The translations under genes and the position numbers were made by a program. Below the pieces are notes generated by a model. That model made no database searches and had not been told where the DNA came from. It saw only the letters and a list, made by a program, of their open reading frames with translations. Shown here piece after piece: positions 32,788 through 43,796 of a stretch of 64,000 bases of DNA. Each line of letters opens with the position of its first letter. Within the stretch, counting starts at the first letter, position 1. The DNA is from Tieghemiomyces parasiticus (taxonomy: Eukaryota; Kickxellomycota; Dimargaritomycetes; Dimargaritales; Dimargaritaceae), in NCBI GenBank assembly GCA_027575765.1, contig JANBPT010000055.1, positions 26,135 to 90,134 on the forward strand, read 5' to 3'.

Positions 32788-33879
32788 ATGCTGACTTCCC
32801 GCTTCATCACCGCTCTGGGCCCCCGCGTCCGCCTGGCCGTGCCCCGTACCATGTCGGTGCGTGTGGCGGCCGCCCCCGCTCGCCGCCTGACCACCCAGGT
32901 TCCCCCCGCTTCCGCCGCGCCGAACGGCGACAAGTCGTCGTCTAACCTTGGCCTGTGGGCCGCCGTTCTGCTCGCCACTGTCGGCGGTGGCTACTATTAT
33001 CTGAACCGCGAAGGCACCAGTCTCGTGCGGGATGTGAATAAGGTTGAGAAGGCGGTGTCTGCCGAAGTCAAGAAGGCCCTGACAGGCGACAAGTTCCAGA
33101 CCTTCACAATCAAGGCCATCCGGCCCGTGAGCCACAATACCAGCCTCTACACCTTCGAGCTGCCTGACGAGGATATGGTCCTCGGCCTGGACGTCGCCTC
33201 CTGCCTCCTGGCCAAGCTGGTGGAGCCCGGTACCGGCCCTGACGCCAAGCCCAAGGTAATCATCCGTCCGTACACCCCAGTCTCTTCCGAGGACCAGAAG
33301 GCTACGTTTGACCTGCTGATTAAGCACTACCCCGAAGGCAAATTCACCAGCAAGCTGGCTACCCTAAAGCCTGGCGATAAGGTCGACATCAAGGGCCCCA
33401 TCCCCAAGTACAAATACACCCCCAACATGCACAAGGAGATTGGAATCGTCGTCTCCGGCTCGGGACTTACCCCGGGCAAGCAGCTGGTGGACCGGATCCT
33501 CGCCAACCCAGACGATCACACCAAGGTGTCCCTTTTGTACGGCAACCTTTCCGAGGACGACATTCTTTTGCGCGACGAGCTGGACGCCCTGGCCAAGCAG
33601 CACCCTGACCGCCTACGCGTGCACTACACCGTAGATAAGGCCCCTAAGGACTGGCCCTTCAGCACAGGCTACGTGACCAAGGCAATGGCCAAGGAGTACC
33701 TGCCGGCCCCCGGTGGCAAGTCCGACGGGGAGCACTCCGACACCATGATCTTCGTATGCGGTCCCCCGCCCATGGTCAACGCCATTTCGGGCCCCAAGGC
33801 CTCCATTACTGACCAGGGTAAGGTATCGGGCATCCTCAAGGAGCTGGGTTACGACGAGTCCAACGTGTTCAAGTTTTAG
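32788..33879 (+). CDS. MCR1: Mitochondrial NADH-cytochrome b5 reductase
   Basis: Intronless, 363 residues from the ATG at 32788. It transfers electrons from NADH via FAD to cytochrome b5 and related acceptors. In yeast, Mcr1 sits at the outer membrane and intermembrane space. Residues 1-55 look like an Arg-rich mitochondrial presequence. Residues about 54-72 (LGLWAAVLLATVGGGYYYL) form the membrane segment. The FAD motif RPYTPVS is present, as are GPIPKYKY and the NADH-binding CGPPPMVNAISG and the C-terminal phenylalanine. The pyrophosphate loop, usually AGGTGITPM, reads VSGSGLTPG here, which keeps the Gly-x-Gly-x-Thr-Pro core but differs around it. The frame is open further upstream, but this ATG (CAACCATGC) is the first that starts a presequence. 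Confidence 0.9.
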   Translation: MLTSRFITALGPRVRLAVPRTMSVRVAAAPARRLTTQVPPASAAPNGDKSSSNLGLWAAVLLATVGGGYYYLNREGTSLVRDVNKVEKAVSAEVKKALTGDKFQTFTIKAIRPVSHNTSLYTFELPDEDMVLGLDVASCLLAKLVEPGTGPDAKPKVIIRPYTPVSSEDQKATFDLLIKHYPEGKFTSKLATLKPGDKVDIKGPIPKYKYTPNMHKEIGIVVSGSGLTPGKQLVDRILANPDDHTKVSLLYGNLSEDDILLRDELDALAKQHPDRLRVHYTVDKAPKDWPFSTGYVTKAMAKEYLPAPGGKSDGEHSDTMIFVCGPPPMVNAISGPKASITDQGKVSGILKELGYDESNVFKF

Positions 33880-34275
33880 GCTCCCTCTTCTGCGATGGGG
33901 ATTATGCGACGGATCTGGCCTAGGTTTTTGACCTGGCCTTTCCAGCCGAGGGTCGGACCTCGAAGCGGCAGACCCCGCGCGACGGTGACACTTAACCCGT
34001 CGTAATCAACTAAAATCTTTCATAGTTTGGCGCAAGTTATACGGTTGAAGCGTTCCAAATCGAGTACGTGGCAATGGAATGGCTGGCCAGCACAGAGGAG
34101 TTGTCGGTGGCTCGGTTGCTTTTATTGGGCCGAGCTGGCGAATGGTGCTGCCCCAAGCGTATGGTTGGAAATCGTCTGGCTCGCTCTGAAAAAGCGAGGG
34201 CATACCAAGGTAGCAAGTGGGGTGGGCCCTGCCTCCCCCCCCACACCCGCGCTGCTTCGCAACTCGGCAATCTAT
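33880..34275. other. Convergent gap, Mcr1-like and carrier genes
   Basis: A 396-base region between two convergent genes. It contains only 3' flanking sequence and no supported frame. Confidence 0.5.
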
Positions 34276-36419
34276 TTAGGTATGCTCGTTCATGAAGCGC
34301 ATTACTGTCTCAAAAACGAGGATAGCGCTGGCGTTGGTTGGAAAGGATCGAATGAAGGCCGGCAGAAATCCTCGGTAGAACCCGCGTAGGCCTTCGGTGG
34401 CGTAGACATCTCGGTAGACGCTCCTCAAATTAGGATATTTGAGGGGTCGGACGTCGGGTTGGCTCATGTACCGGTTCTTGACAGAGTCTGGGCCGATAGT
34501 TGAGTGAGGAAGCAGATGGGGCACATGACAAGTGGATCGAGGAGACCCCAAGCGGCCTGATTAGCCATAAGGTTGATGATACTTGGTCGGCCGGACAGTA
34601 ATATCTATACGAGCTGGGTGACGAGGCCGCTGTCGAATCTGACGCCGCAGCACCTCATCAACTTACCCACTGCGAAGGCCAGGGTCCAAAACGTGTTGGC
34701 CGCCAGACCACCTGCCACGAAGTTGACGGTCGACTGGGGGAGATCGAATTTGCGTAGCTGGATCGAGTAGAGCTGCAAGGCAGGACGAAGGGGGGAGTAG
34801 CAGGAAAGACAAGGAGCGCTGGGTGATCAATGCCTGATTGTGGGGTGTTCGGTGTTGGCCGAGGCAGGTCGTAGGCCAGAAAAGGTCGCCTGACATCGGT
34901 CGAGGCAGAGGGTGGTCAGTTGAAGGGGCCACACAGTTAGCCCCGTTGAGAGCGGACCCGCTCAGCACCGAGACCGATTGGCCCGTAGGAGTCCCCAAGC
35001 ACCGAACGTACCTCGTAACCGCCCCACATGGACCAAAAAAAACTGCGGAACGCGATGGTGCCCACTAGACCGTGCCAGAGACCAAAAACACCGTGTGAGC
35101 GAACCTGGTACCGGAATGGATGTGGTTGGTTACGTGAGGTTAGGCGAGGAAGAGCGAAGGGGGCATGCAATTCTGGCGGGCTGGCGGGGTAGTCGTCAGG
35201 TTGGATGTGCACCATGACTAGCCAGTCTGCCTATAGTACCCTCACGGATTGGCTTGCCCAGGTCTGTGGAATTAGAGTAGCGACCCCCCTCCTCGCATTC
35301 TCCGACCCATAGGAAGGCCCGGTTCATCCGCAAGGCACTGATCTGGGCCTAGAGTACACCTACAATCTTGCGGATGCAGTCGATCGGTCCAGTGTACAAC
35401 CGCGTGGCGCTGTCGGCGTACTGAACTTGGAGTTTGATTTTGAGCAGCTCGACAGGCGTAGCCACAAAGGATACAGTAAATCCGGCCCCTGGGTCCGGGG
35501 GACGGGGTGGGTGGGGCGAAGGAAGGGGAGGGGTGAGTCACAAGAATGTCGTATGGCGCTAGAGTACTGCACCGAGAAAGGTTGTATTCTGCCTTTACAA
35601 TACAAGCCGTCATCAGATAAGCAACCACTTACCCAGGCCGGCTAGCCCGTGTTCAAAGACGGAAAGCTGCTTGTTCTTGTCACCATTCTGTAGGTAGAGA
35701 CGGATGTTGGATAGGGTGCCGAGTCTGTCGTCGGGAGGGGGATATGGCGGTCGGCAGTAGAGGCGGGAATTGGACAATCAGGTAAAGGACCGTGGGCCTC
35801 AGGGAGGAGGGAAGGGAGATCGTGCCGATGACTTTCCACGCGGGTCTGCCATTTGGCTAGCTGACGAAACCTCCAGGGCAAAACCGACTAGTACTACCAT
35901 GCCCGGGGCACTTTACAGATAAAAAAATAACCTACTGGACAGAATCCATGACGGCCCAGCCTAAAAGTGGGGGTGTGGCGCCCTTATAGAGGGCGAGAAA
36001 CCCTTCCTGTCGGATCGTATTCCGAAGACAGTCGACCGGCCCTTTGAACCGGCCAAACCCGCCTTCCGTCTGCAGGCGGACCTTGACGGTATCTATCGGT
36101 GCGGCGAGAAAAGTGAGCAAATAGGCAAGGAAGGTTGAAGTGTAGTCGGATACTCAGTTGGGTTAAAGGGTAAGTATCCCGGACGAGCGGGCAGCCCGTA
36201 GCCGAGGTATCCTAACTAGGCCAAATTCTTACCAAAGGGGTGGCCGACCGCCAGTTTTGTGACGCCCGAAGCCACGCCGGCAAGGAAACCGTGGACGCGG
36301 TCGAGACCAGTTATGGGCCGGGCCGGCCGGTCCTCCTGGGGAATGGGCAGAGGTAAAACGCGTGGTACGTCGTCCAGTGCTGGGTCGCGGCGTCCGGTCC
36401 GTGGCGTGGGGAGCGACAT
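34276..36419 (-). CDS. Mitochondrial carrier (SLC25 family), substrate unknown
   Basis: Seven minus-strand exons, in order 36233-36419, 35936-36092, 35633-35724, 35364-35488, 35012-35104, 34667-34772 and 34276-34487, giving 323 residues. SLC25 carriers have three repeats of two helices each and exchange metabolites across the inner membrane. Repeat 1 shows HPFDTVKVRLQTEGGFGRFK, then GFLALYKGATPPLLGWAVMD. Repeat 2 shows TPVELLKIKLQVQY, then GVFGLWHGLVGTIAFRSFFW. Repeat 3 shows VDSVKNRYMSQPD, then EGLRGFYRGFLPAFIRSFPT. The third repeat lacks the signature proline (AVD instead of PxD). All splice phases close. The N-terminal 40 residues are a Pro/Arg-rich extension. It resembles fungal carriers of the carnitine/Ymc branch, but I cannot name the substrate. 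Confidence 0.92.
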
Positions 36420-37885
36420 GGCGAGGCGATGGTAGGGAAATGCACGGGCTGGGGAAGCGTGTTGCTTTAATGTGACTGGACGGACGCAGGCTTCGGGTAT
36501 TGCGAGGTTAGAGCTGGGTGGTCTGGATAATGGGCGCCGCCAACGAATGCGTAACCGGTAACAGGGTTGAATGGTGGTTGTGGTGGTTCAGACGGACAGT
36601 AGTACACAGACGGTTTAAACCCTGACCTCCCTGTGGCGCTGCGAATAACTGACACGCCGTAGATGATAAGCGTTCCACGTAGGATCCTACCCAGCCTGAA
36701 ACGGTACCGTCAACCCCTTCCCCGCACCCTTTTCATCTGTCTTCTAACATTACACGCCCCCCCCCTAACGGCAGGCCACTTACACCCGATAATGTGGTAC
36801 GAGACGGTCTAAATGGTTGCATGGAAGGCCCGCCCTTGTGGCGACCTGCAAGCCTGGCAGATCAAGGCGAGTGGCCCCGGTGACTCATAGAGATCCACGA
36901 GGGGCTACCGCCTTCAGGACTAAGGGGGGAAGGAGGGTGCTCCAAGCCCAGCAGGCCGGGCGGGATATCGTAGCATCTGCGATTGGAACCTTTGCATAAT
37001 CTGCCACGTGATCTATATCACTCTTAATCGGGGTAGATATAGCCACGTGACTGGCTCCGCTCTGCTATTATTGTTTTGAGTACCACGGCTAGACGCCTCT
37101 GCCCCTCAGCCCAGATCTTTGGTAGGGAGATGAATGGCTGGACTGGTGGTTGCAAGGCAAATTTACACCATGCAAGTTTACAAGATGCGCGGTGGTACCG
37201 TAATCCAGCAATATCCCCAGCTTGGTTTCGTCATGACCGTTAAGTGGCATAAAATGAAAATATGATAAGATGGTGGAGCTGCCGGGCCCAACTGGAGTGG
37301 CGTGGTAATTCTCCACCAGCGGAGTTCAAAAAGGAGAGGTCCAGTCCAAAGCAATGAACCCGCGACTACTGGTGGGCAGGCTCAGAGTGCCTGACGAAGA
37401 CGTAGCCTTCATGCGCCCATTCGATTCTGGGTCTACCTCACTGAGGCGCGGAGATGGCCCTTTGGATAACCCCCCTCTATATTCCGCTCCCCCCCTCCCC
37501 AACTTTTGTTTGTTGTTTATTTTTACTCCCTATCTTGCCCCTCATTCCTTCCCGACCCATGCAACCAACCTCGTCTCATTCCCTGTCTATTTTCAATATC
37601 CCATTAGCATTGCTATATCCGCCGGCCCCGAAGTGTCCACTGCCCTCTCTTCCCATGCCGTAACGACGACCTACATTTTAACCCGGGCACCGCTAGCACT
37701 TTGACACTCCCCTCCCTATCCAAGCCACCATACCATAGACCCTCAGGCCTTCACGCGTCCCGCCTAGCGCTTTGAGTTCTAGCAGCTCTCCCCGAGGCCA
37801 ACGGTCCGCGTACCACGCATCGCCCATCCGATTGACCCGTCTCCCCACCGCACCACGCATCGATTCCCTCCGCCTTTTTGTACCA
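36420..37885. other. Divergent promoter region, carrier and kinesin genes
   Basis: About 1.5 kb with no supported gene. It contains a striking inverted repeat with two CACGTG cores (37005-37049, listed separately) and a long CT-rich leader before the kinesin ATG. Confidence 0.5.
37005..37049. promoter_or_regulatory. Inverted E-box dyad
   Basis: Left arm CACGTGATCTATATC and right arm GATATAGCCACGTG are inverted copies of each other (CACGTG, one or two bases, CTATATC), separated by about 16 bases. CACGTG is the core bound by bHLH factors of the Cbf1/Pho4/USF type. It lies between two divergent genes, about 590 bases from the carrier start and 840 from the kinesin start, so it could serve either. 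Confidence 0.5.
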
Positions 37886-40807
37886 ATGCTGGCCGAAGCC
37901 CTCCCTGCTATGGACGCACTGGTCCCTGAGGCCATGGCTGCCGACACTAGCGGCCCGTTCGGAGCGAATCCCGATTCCACCGGTGAGTCGGCCATCCTGG
38001 TCACGGTGCGGGTGCGCCCTTTCAGCCCCAAAGAAATGACCCTGATGGCCCCGCCCACCCCCGGCCGTCACACCATCGGTTCCAACGTCGGCCCGGGCAC
38101 GATGGGGTCTAAGGCATTGCGCAAGGTCGTCCACGTCATCGACGACCGCATCCTGGTGTTCGACCCGCCCGAAGAGGCTGGCAGTTCGCGGTTCGCCCCT
38201 ACCGCACCGCCGGCCCAAACCAATAAGCGCCACAAGGACGTCCGGTTTGCGTTCGATCGTGTCTTCAATGACGACGCTACCCAGCAGGAGGTGTACTTGG
38301 GCACCACCCAGCCCCTCATCGATGCTGTTCTCAACGGGTTCAACTCCACTGTGTTTGCGTATGGCGCCACCGGCTGTGGTAAGACCCACACTATCAGCGG
38401 CACCCCTACCGACCCGGGTATCATCTTCCTCACTATGAAGGAGCTTTTCGCCAAGATCCACCAGTCGGAGCACGAACGCGTCGTGGAGGCCTCCCTTTCG
38501 TACTTGGAGGTCTACAACGAGACGATCCGTGACCTTCTGGCACCCCCGGGGGCGACCACAACGTCCCTGGCTTTGCGCGAAGACGCTCGCCGCGGCGTGG
38601 TGGTGGCCGGGCTAAGCGAACACGTGCCGGCCACTGTCGACGACGTCATGGAACTAGTCCTACAGGGAAACAAGAACCGTACCCAGTCGCCCACCGAGGC
38701 CAACGCGACTTCCTCGCGCTCGCATGCTGTACTGCAGATCCACATCCGCCAGAAGAACCGCGCGGGCGGTCTAGCCACCGACGTGTTGACCGCCACCCTG
38801 AGCTTGATCGACCTCGCTGGTAGCGAGCGCGCCTCTGTGTCACGCAACCGCGGAGACCGCCTACTCGAGGGTGCCAACATCAACCGTTCCCTACTAGCCC
38901 TGGCCAACTGTATTAACGCGCTGTGCGACGAGCGCAAGAAGCGCCACATCCCCTACCGGGACAGTAAGCTCACTCGGCTCCTCAAGTTCTCGCTGGGCGG
39001 CAACTGCCGCACCGTAATGATTGTGTGTTGCAGTCCAGCCAGCACCTATTTCGAGGAGACTTACAATACACTCAAGTACGCGAATCGAGCCAAGAACATC
39101 AAGACCAAAGTAGAGCGCAACTCAGAGAGCGTCAAGGCCCATGTGTCCCAGTATGTCAAGCAGATCAAAGAGCAGGCGGAGGAAATCAAGCGCCTCAGGG
39201 CCGAAAATACCGCCCTCCGTGCCCAGCCCGGAGGCCGTGGCCGGTCCGCGACAGTGGCAGTCGAACCCGCCCGCCCCACCGCCACGCTACAGCTGGCCGA
39301 GGACATCCGTAACGCCCTGTCGGCCGCCTTCGATACCGTGCGTTCTAGCGAATGGGAACACGCCTCCACGGCGGTGGTGGCCGACGCATGTGCTCAGCAC
39401 CTGGAGATCCTAGCGGCGGCCCGGACCGCCCTAGCCGGTGATGACACGGATGGGACAGCGATCATAGACCTCCGTCGGGCCCTCGAAGCTGCCACCGAAC
39501 AGATCGCCGGCCACCGGGGCCAGGTGGGTCGCCACCTTGACCATACGACCCTCCTCCTCACGCGCTACCGCCGGGATACCAAGCGTGCCGACTACCCGGC
39601 GCACCCCACGGCCGGGCGGGCCCTGACCTCGGACCAAAAGTACCGGCTAGACCTAGAACGTCGCGCCCTCGAGTTGACCTGCGCCAACACCCGGCTGGGC
39701 CGGGCCTTCGAGTTAAGCCAAACCCTACTGGCCGGCCTAGGCCGACAGCTCAGCACAGCCCTGGCGGGCGGGACCCGCCTCTTGGACGGCCTCAGTCAGC
39801 TGCTTGACGCCGGGGAGGCCGATGCCGTCAACACCCTCCGCACGCTCTACCACGCCGCTCTCCCCGACTTCCAAACCGCTGCCACCGGTCTGGCTACCAT
39901 TGTGACCGACGCCACCGCCGCCGGCCCCGCTAAGTGGCAAGTCGCCCCGCCGTCACCGTCCCGGGCGGTCAGCCGTCTGCTCACTGTCGTCCCTTCCGTG
40001 GTGCCGTCTTCGTTGTCATCCGGCCGAACCTCCCCCCGGCGGGGTCCAGCCCCCCGCCCCCGCGCGGGCACCACGTCCCGGGAGTCACTTGGCCTCGCAG
40101 CACGTAAGCCTTCTGTGCGCCCCAGCCGGTCAGCTTCTAGTTCGGCCGGTTTCCCCGGCCCAGTCCCACCGTCGGGGTCGGTGGTCAAACGGCCTCGTGG
40201 CGTACTGAGCGCCCAACCCTCGCTGGAGAACCTAAAACCAGCCAAACGCCCGAACGTGACCGGGCCCTCATCGTTACCGCCACTTCCTCCACCGCCGCCG
40301 ATGGAGGTGGTTAAGTCTTCTCCGTCCACTCGCCGGCGACCCTGGGGCGTGACCCCACTGGCTGACGGGTCACCCGGAGCCTCCGACCGTTCCACTACCC
40401 CACCCGACGGCGATTCGGGCGCGGAGCAATCCCCGCGGCACGAACCCCCACCTCTCGACGCCCTGCCGGCCAGGTCCATCCTCAAGGGACAGCGTTCCGC
40501 GCCCAGCTACACGCGCCCCACTGCTGCCTCCAAATCCCACTCCCAACCGCCCACCGCCTCCGCCACAGCCAACCGGATTCGTTCGGGGGGTCCCGTCCGG
40601 AGCGCCACCGCCCGGCGGCGGAGCCGTAACATGTTCGATCCTATGGGTAGTAAGCCCATCGCGGCCGACGCCCCCGCCCGCAACCGCATGTCGGCCCGCC
40701 AGTTCCTCGAGGCCGCCAAACAGCAGGGCGCGGCCGACCCTGGCCCAGCCCGGCCTGCGCAATCCGCCTTGGGGTTTCGATCCGTACAGAACGGTCCCAG
40801 CAACTAA
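37886..40807 (+). CDS. KIP3: Kinesin-8 motor protein (Kip3-like)
   Basis: Intronless, 973 residues from the ATG at 37886 (the frame is open further upstream but without an ATG). Kinesin-8 motors walk to microtubule plus ends, shorten them, and act in spindle length and chromosome positioning. The motor domain spans about residues 35-390. ILVTVRVRPFSPKE opens it, the ATP-binding loop GATGCGKT is at 160-167, switch I SSRSH at 276-280 and switch II DLAGSE at 309-314. FNSTVFAYGATGCGKTHT and PGIIFLTMKELF are typical of the Kip3/KIF18 branch. A neck and short coiled coil follow (about 395-435), then a helical region to about 690. The last 280 residues are a basic Ser/Pro/Arg-rich disordered tail, likely for microtubule binding. 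A nuclear-type KRPRG occurs in the tail. Confidence 0.93.
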   Translation: MLAEALPAMDALVPEAMAADTSGPFGANPDSTGESAILVTVRVRPFSPKEMTLMAPPTPGRHTIGSNVGPGTMGSKALRKVVHVIDDRILVFDPPEEAGSSRFAPTAPPAQTNKRHKDVRFAFDRVFNDDATQQEVYLGTTQPLIDAVLNGFNSTVFAYGATGCGKTHTISGTPTDPGIIFLTMKELFAKIHQSEHERVVEASLSYLEVYNETIRDLLAPPGATTTSLALREDARRGVVVAGLSEHVPATVDDVMELVLQGNKNRTQSPTEANATSSRSHAVLQIHIRQKNRAGGLATDVLTATLSLIDLAGSERASVSRNRGDRLLEGANINRSLLALANCINALCDERKKRHIPYRDSKLTRLLKFSLGGNCRTVMIVCCSPASTYFEETYNTLKYANRAKNIKTKVERNSESVKAHVSQYVKQIKEQAEEIKRLRAENTALRAQPGGRGRSATVAVEPARPTATLQLAEDIRNALSAAFDTVRSSEWEHASTAVVADACAQHLEILAAARTALAGDDTDGTAIIDLRRALEAATEQIAGHRGQVGRHLDHTTLLLTRYRRDTKRADYPAHPTAGRALTSDQKYRLDLERRALELTCANTRLGRAFELSQTLLAGLGRQLSTALAGGTRLLDGLSQLLDAGEADAVNTLRTLYHAALPDFQTAATGLATIVTDATAAGPAKWQVAPPSPSRAVSRLLTVVPSVVPSSLSSGRTSPRRGPAPRPRAGTTSRESLGLAARKPSVRPSRSASSSAGFPGPVPPSGSVVKRPRGVLSAQPSLENLKPAKRPNVTGPSSLPPLPPPPPMEVVKSSPSTRRRPWGVTPLADGSPGASDRSTTPPDGDSGAEQSPRHEPPPLDALPARSILKGQRSAPSYTRPTAASKSHSQPPTASATANRIRSGGPVRSATARRRSRNMFDPMGSKPIAADAPARNRMSARQFLEAAKQQGAADPGPARPAQSALGFRSVQNGPSN

Positions 40808-41377
40808 GGAGTCTTAAGTTGATGGCGTCTTTGCGTGGTTCCCACTCCCCACGCTTCCTTTCTTTTTTTTCCCTTGTAACATGTAACCGGAACTCTCCTC
40901 TACACCCTACTCCTGTCCGATCCCCCTGGCGCTGTGGCCCTGTCGTGATCGTACGGTTTCTTTTCCAACTATTCTTGTATACGATAAGCCCCCCCACCCT
41001 CCTCATTATGCTTATATTTCGCCTGGGAGCTGCCCAATAACTCGGCCCCTTGGCATGCCCAATTATTATGCGGTAAAAGGGGCTGTGATTGTACGATCCC
41101 CTCTCCTGTCCTTCCTTCTCTCTATATACATATATCACCTGTCCAGCCTAGCAGTGCGCGTGTTGGCGCCGTAGAATACATACATAGCATCCACAAACCC
41201 TGCCACAGGGTATTGTCACAGCAGCGCCAAGTTTATGAGAAAGCCAACGACTATTACAGGGATGGGATAGCCGTACAAGAACGACGCTCGCCAGGGTTAT
41301 CGAATATACTGTGGGTAAGCAGACGGCCCTGGGTGCCCTAGGAGGGGAAATTACACTACGCGAGTCGGGTGGGCGGA
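40808..41377. other. Convergent gap, kinesin and CTNNBL1 genes
   Basis: A 570-base region of 3' flanks. Pyrimidine-rich on the kinesin side; no coding frame is supported. Confidence 0.5.
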
Positions 41378-43796
41378 TCACAGCATGCTGAGTAGCTGCC
41401 GCAAAGACTGGGCAAGCGAGGCTAGCTTTGCTCTCTCCGCCTCAGCCGGTGCCACCCCCTCGGCTTCCGCCGGGGCCGTGTCGACCGCTTCGGGTGAGTC
41501 CGCGGTGCTATCCATATTTTTGACATATTCTACATTGCAAGCAGGGGTGAACAGGTCAGTTGTAGGTTGAGCGTAGAGCCACACAGGTTAGTTGATCTGC
41601 CGTAGGGTCGGGGAACGACGAATAGTTTACATGTCCAGTGAGCTTCAGCGACGTATCGCTCCTCACCCTCCCCTCGCCCCTATCAAAAGGTCCCGGCGAG
41701 GATACCCGTCGTGGCCCTTACCTTCCACGTTAGTCGCTACATCAGCCCAGTTCCGGCCGAACCGTTTGAGGAGCATGGTCGCGTGGTTCTTGATACCAGG
41801 GTCGGCGGTGACCAGATAGAGCAGAGCCATGTCAGTCATTTGTAAGGTAAAGAGGCCCCTGCCCAGCCGCCGGGTGAAGAAGGTCTCTTCGGTATCCTCT
41901 TCATCGTAGGTTCCCTCGGCCACGAGCTCCTGAGTGTGATAGGGGGGGACATGGGTGCGCAGAGGAGAAGGAAATGAGCTACAGTTAATGTAAATTTTAA
42001 CCCTACCATTGTCTGTGGCCAACCGCTGGAAGATGGCAGATTGGTAAGGTGGCGGAGTGGGATAGTGGTATACCCACCTGCGCCAACCCATTGAATGTCC
42101 ATCCGCTGCAGATCTCTTACCTTGCGCTCCTGGGCGATTGCTTGGTCCACGGAGAGCAGTCGCTCCGAATAGCCTTGGTGGAGTTCGACCAGCCGGTCGA
42201 CGCGTTCGTAATTGTTCTCCAGGAACTTGTTGATGATACGCCACCGGGCCGGGCTGACTGGATCAGTGTGGCGAAGCAACGCGGCCAGAAGACTGACCGT
42301 GTGCTCCTCCTCTTCGGTCTCGGAGACGTGCTTATAAGCCCTCTTAAACTTGGCCAGCCCTTGCTTCATCAGGATCCTCATCAGGGGGGCGAGTCCGGCG
42401 TGTTCTACGAAGGCCTCGACAACCATCTGGGACACCGTGTGAGACGTGCATGTGGCGTAATTGAGCACCTTGAGGGCACGGGAGCGGGACACACGCCGCT
42501 CTTTTAGCATGAGGACCATGAGCTCCACGCCCTCACTCTTGAGGAACTGGTACTGAAGCTCTGGCTCCCGAAGGGACAGGCACAGCGCATCGAAGAGATT
42601 CTCCATGAACTCCAGCTCATCGTCCGATGCGGGGTCTCGGCGGCGGTAGGTCGCCAGGGCCCGCAGGAGCTGGTCTATACCGCCCAGGGCGCCCAGGCGG
42701 ACCCGGTTGGCCACTGACGTTTGTAAAAGGATCACCAGGAGTTCGCTGGCGTACTGGCCGTTCGCGGTGAAGGCGGGCTGCCGAATAAGCGCCAGGATAC
42801 GAGACAGGAGGTCGGTTTGGCTCACCACCGCCTCTGCGTATCGCGCATCTAGGTTAACCAAGTTCTCCGCGAAGCCCAGGGTCTGGAAGATGGCGGGTTG
42901 GTCGTCCGGGTTGGCATCACTCAGCCGGTCTAAGTTCTGTACCACGAGGGGAAGGCCCTGCTCGGCGATCATCGCGTCCACGAAGCGCTGGACGCCCCGT
43001 AGGAGATGAGAGATCTGGCGCTCGCGGGCGATGAGAGCATCTACCGTATCAGAATCCAGCTCAGTCGACGGGATCGCTTCCTCGCCTGCCGCGTTCTCCA
43101 CCGTCTCCTCATCCGTCCATTCGTTGAGGAGCTGGACAACGACGGCCGCGACGTCGCTGTTCTCGTGGGTAAGGAGGTCAAGGAGCACCGGGACCAGGCC
43201 CAGCTCCACCAGGTCTGGGAAGAGGTTTGGGGCCTGTGATATGTCCAGGAGCTGGTGCAGAGCCGCATCGAGTTCCACCTCGGACTCCATGAACCGGGCC
43301 GGTGTGTCGGGGTACTTGGCACGCAGTTCCCTATTGCGCACCACCGCCTTCTGTAGCTTGTGAAAAAGTCGGCGCGCATCGGCTGTAGCCAGATGGGACC
43401 CCTCCGTCGGGACGTCCAACCCCTCCACGTAGGCGACGATCTCGCGCTGCTCCTCCGTCATGCCGTCGCCAAAGAAGCGGCCCCCGTCTTCATCGTCGTC
43501 GTCAGCACCTTCCCAAGCGCCAGCAGATGCTGGACCGCCGTCGGATGGGGCCGTCCTTGCACGTTGCGCCAGGTGTTGTTCGAGGTCGGTGTCGTCGCTA
43601 GAACCCCGCTTCAGCGTGGCAGCGGTGTCCGTCTTTCGCAAGGTGGATACAGAGGTCCAGTGGTACAAGGGCCGTCGTCGGCGGTTAGATAGTAGTCAAC
43701 CGCGACGCCAGTGAGGAGGATACCGTTCGCCATTGGAGGCACGGGATGCGCCTGGCCTCATTAGACACTTACCTGGATCGTTGTACGGTAGTCCAT
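41378..43796 (-). CDS. CTNNBL1: Beta-catenin-like protein 1 (Prp19 complex-associated)
   Basis: Four minus-strand exons: 43773-43796, 42121-43632, 41722-41929 and 41378-41529, giving 631 residues (human 563). CTNNBL1 is an armadillo-like nuclear protein tied to the Prp19/CDC5L spliceosome complex. Matching segments are KYPDTPARFMESEVELDAAL, DLVELGLVPVLLDLLTHENS, DVAAVVVQLLNEWTDEE, MENLFDALCLSLREPE, VSRSRALKVLNYA, LLAALLRHTD, EDTEETFFTRRLGRGLFTLQ and EYVKNMDS. The first coding exon is only 24 bases (MDYRTTIQ) and is joined to the large exon in phase 0. An acidic stretch (ADDDDEDGG) sits near the N-terminus, and a Glu/Ala-rich piece is inserted before the conserved C-terminal leucine-rich end. 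The small first exon is the least certain part. Confidence 0.92.

Noticed and set aside
42049..43692. Several plus-strand frames opposite CTNNBL1
   Set aside because: Antisense shadows of a well-conserved coding exon.
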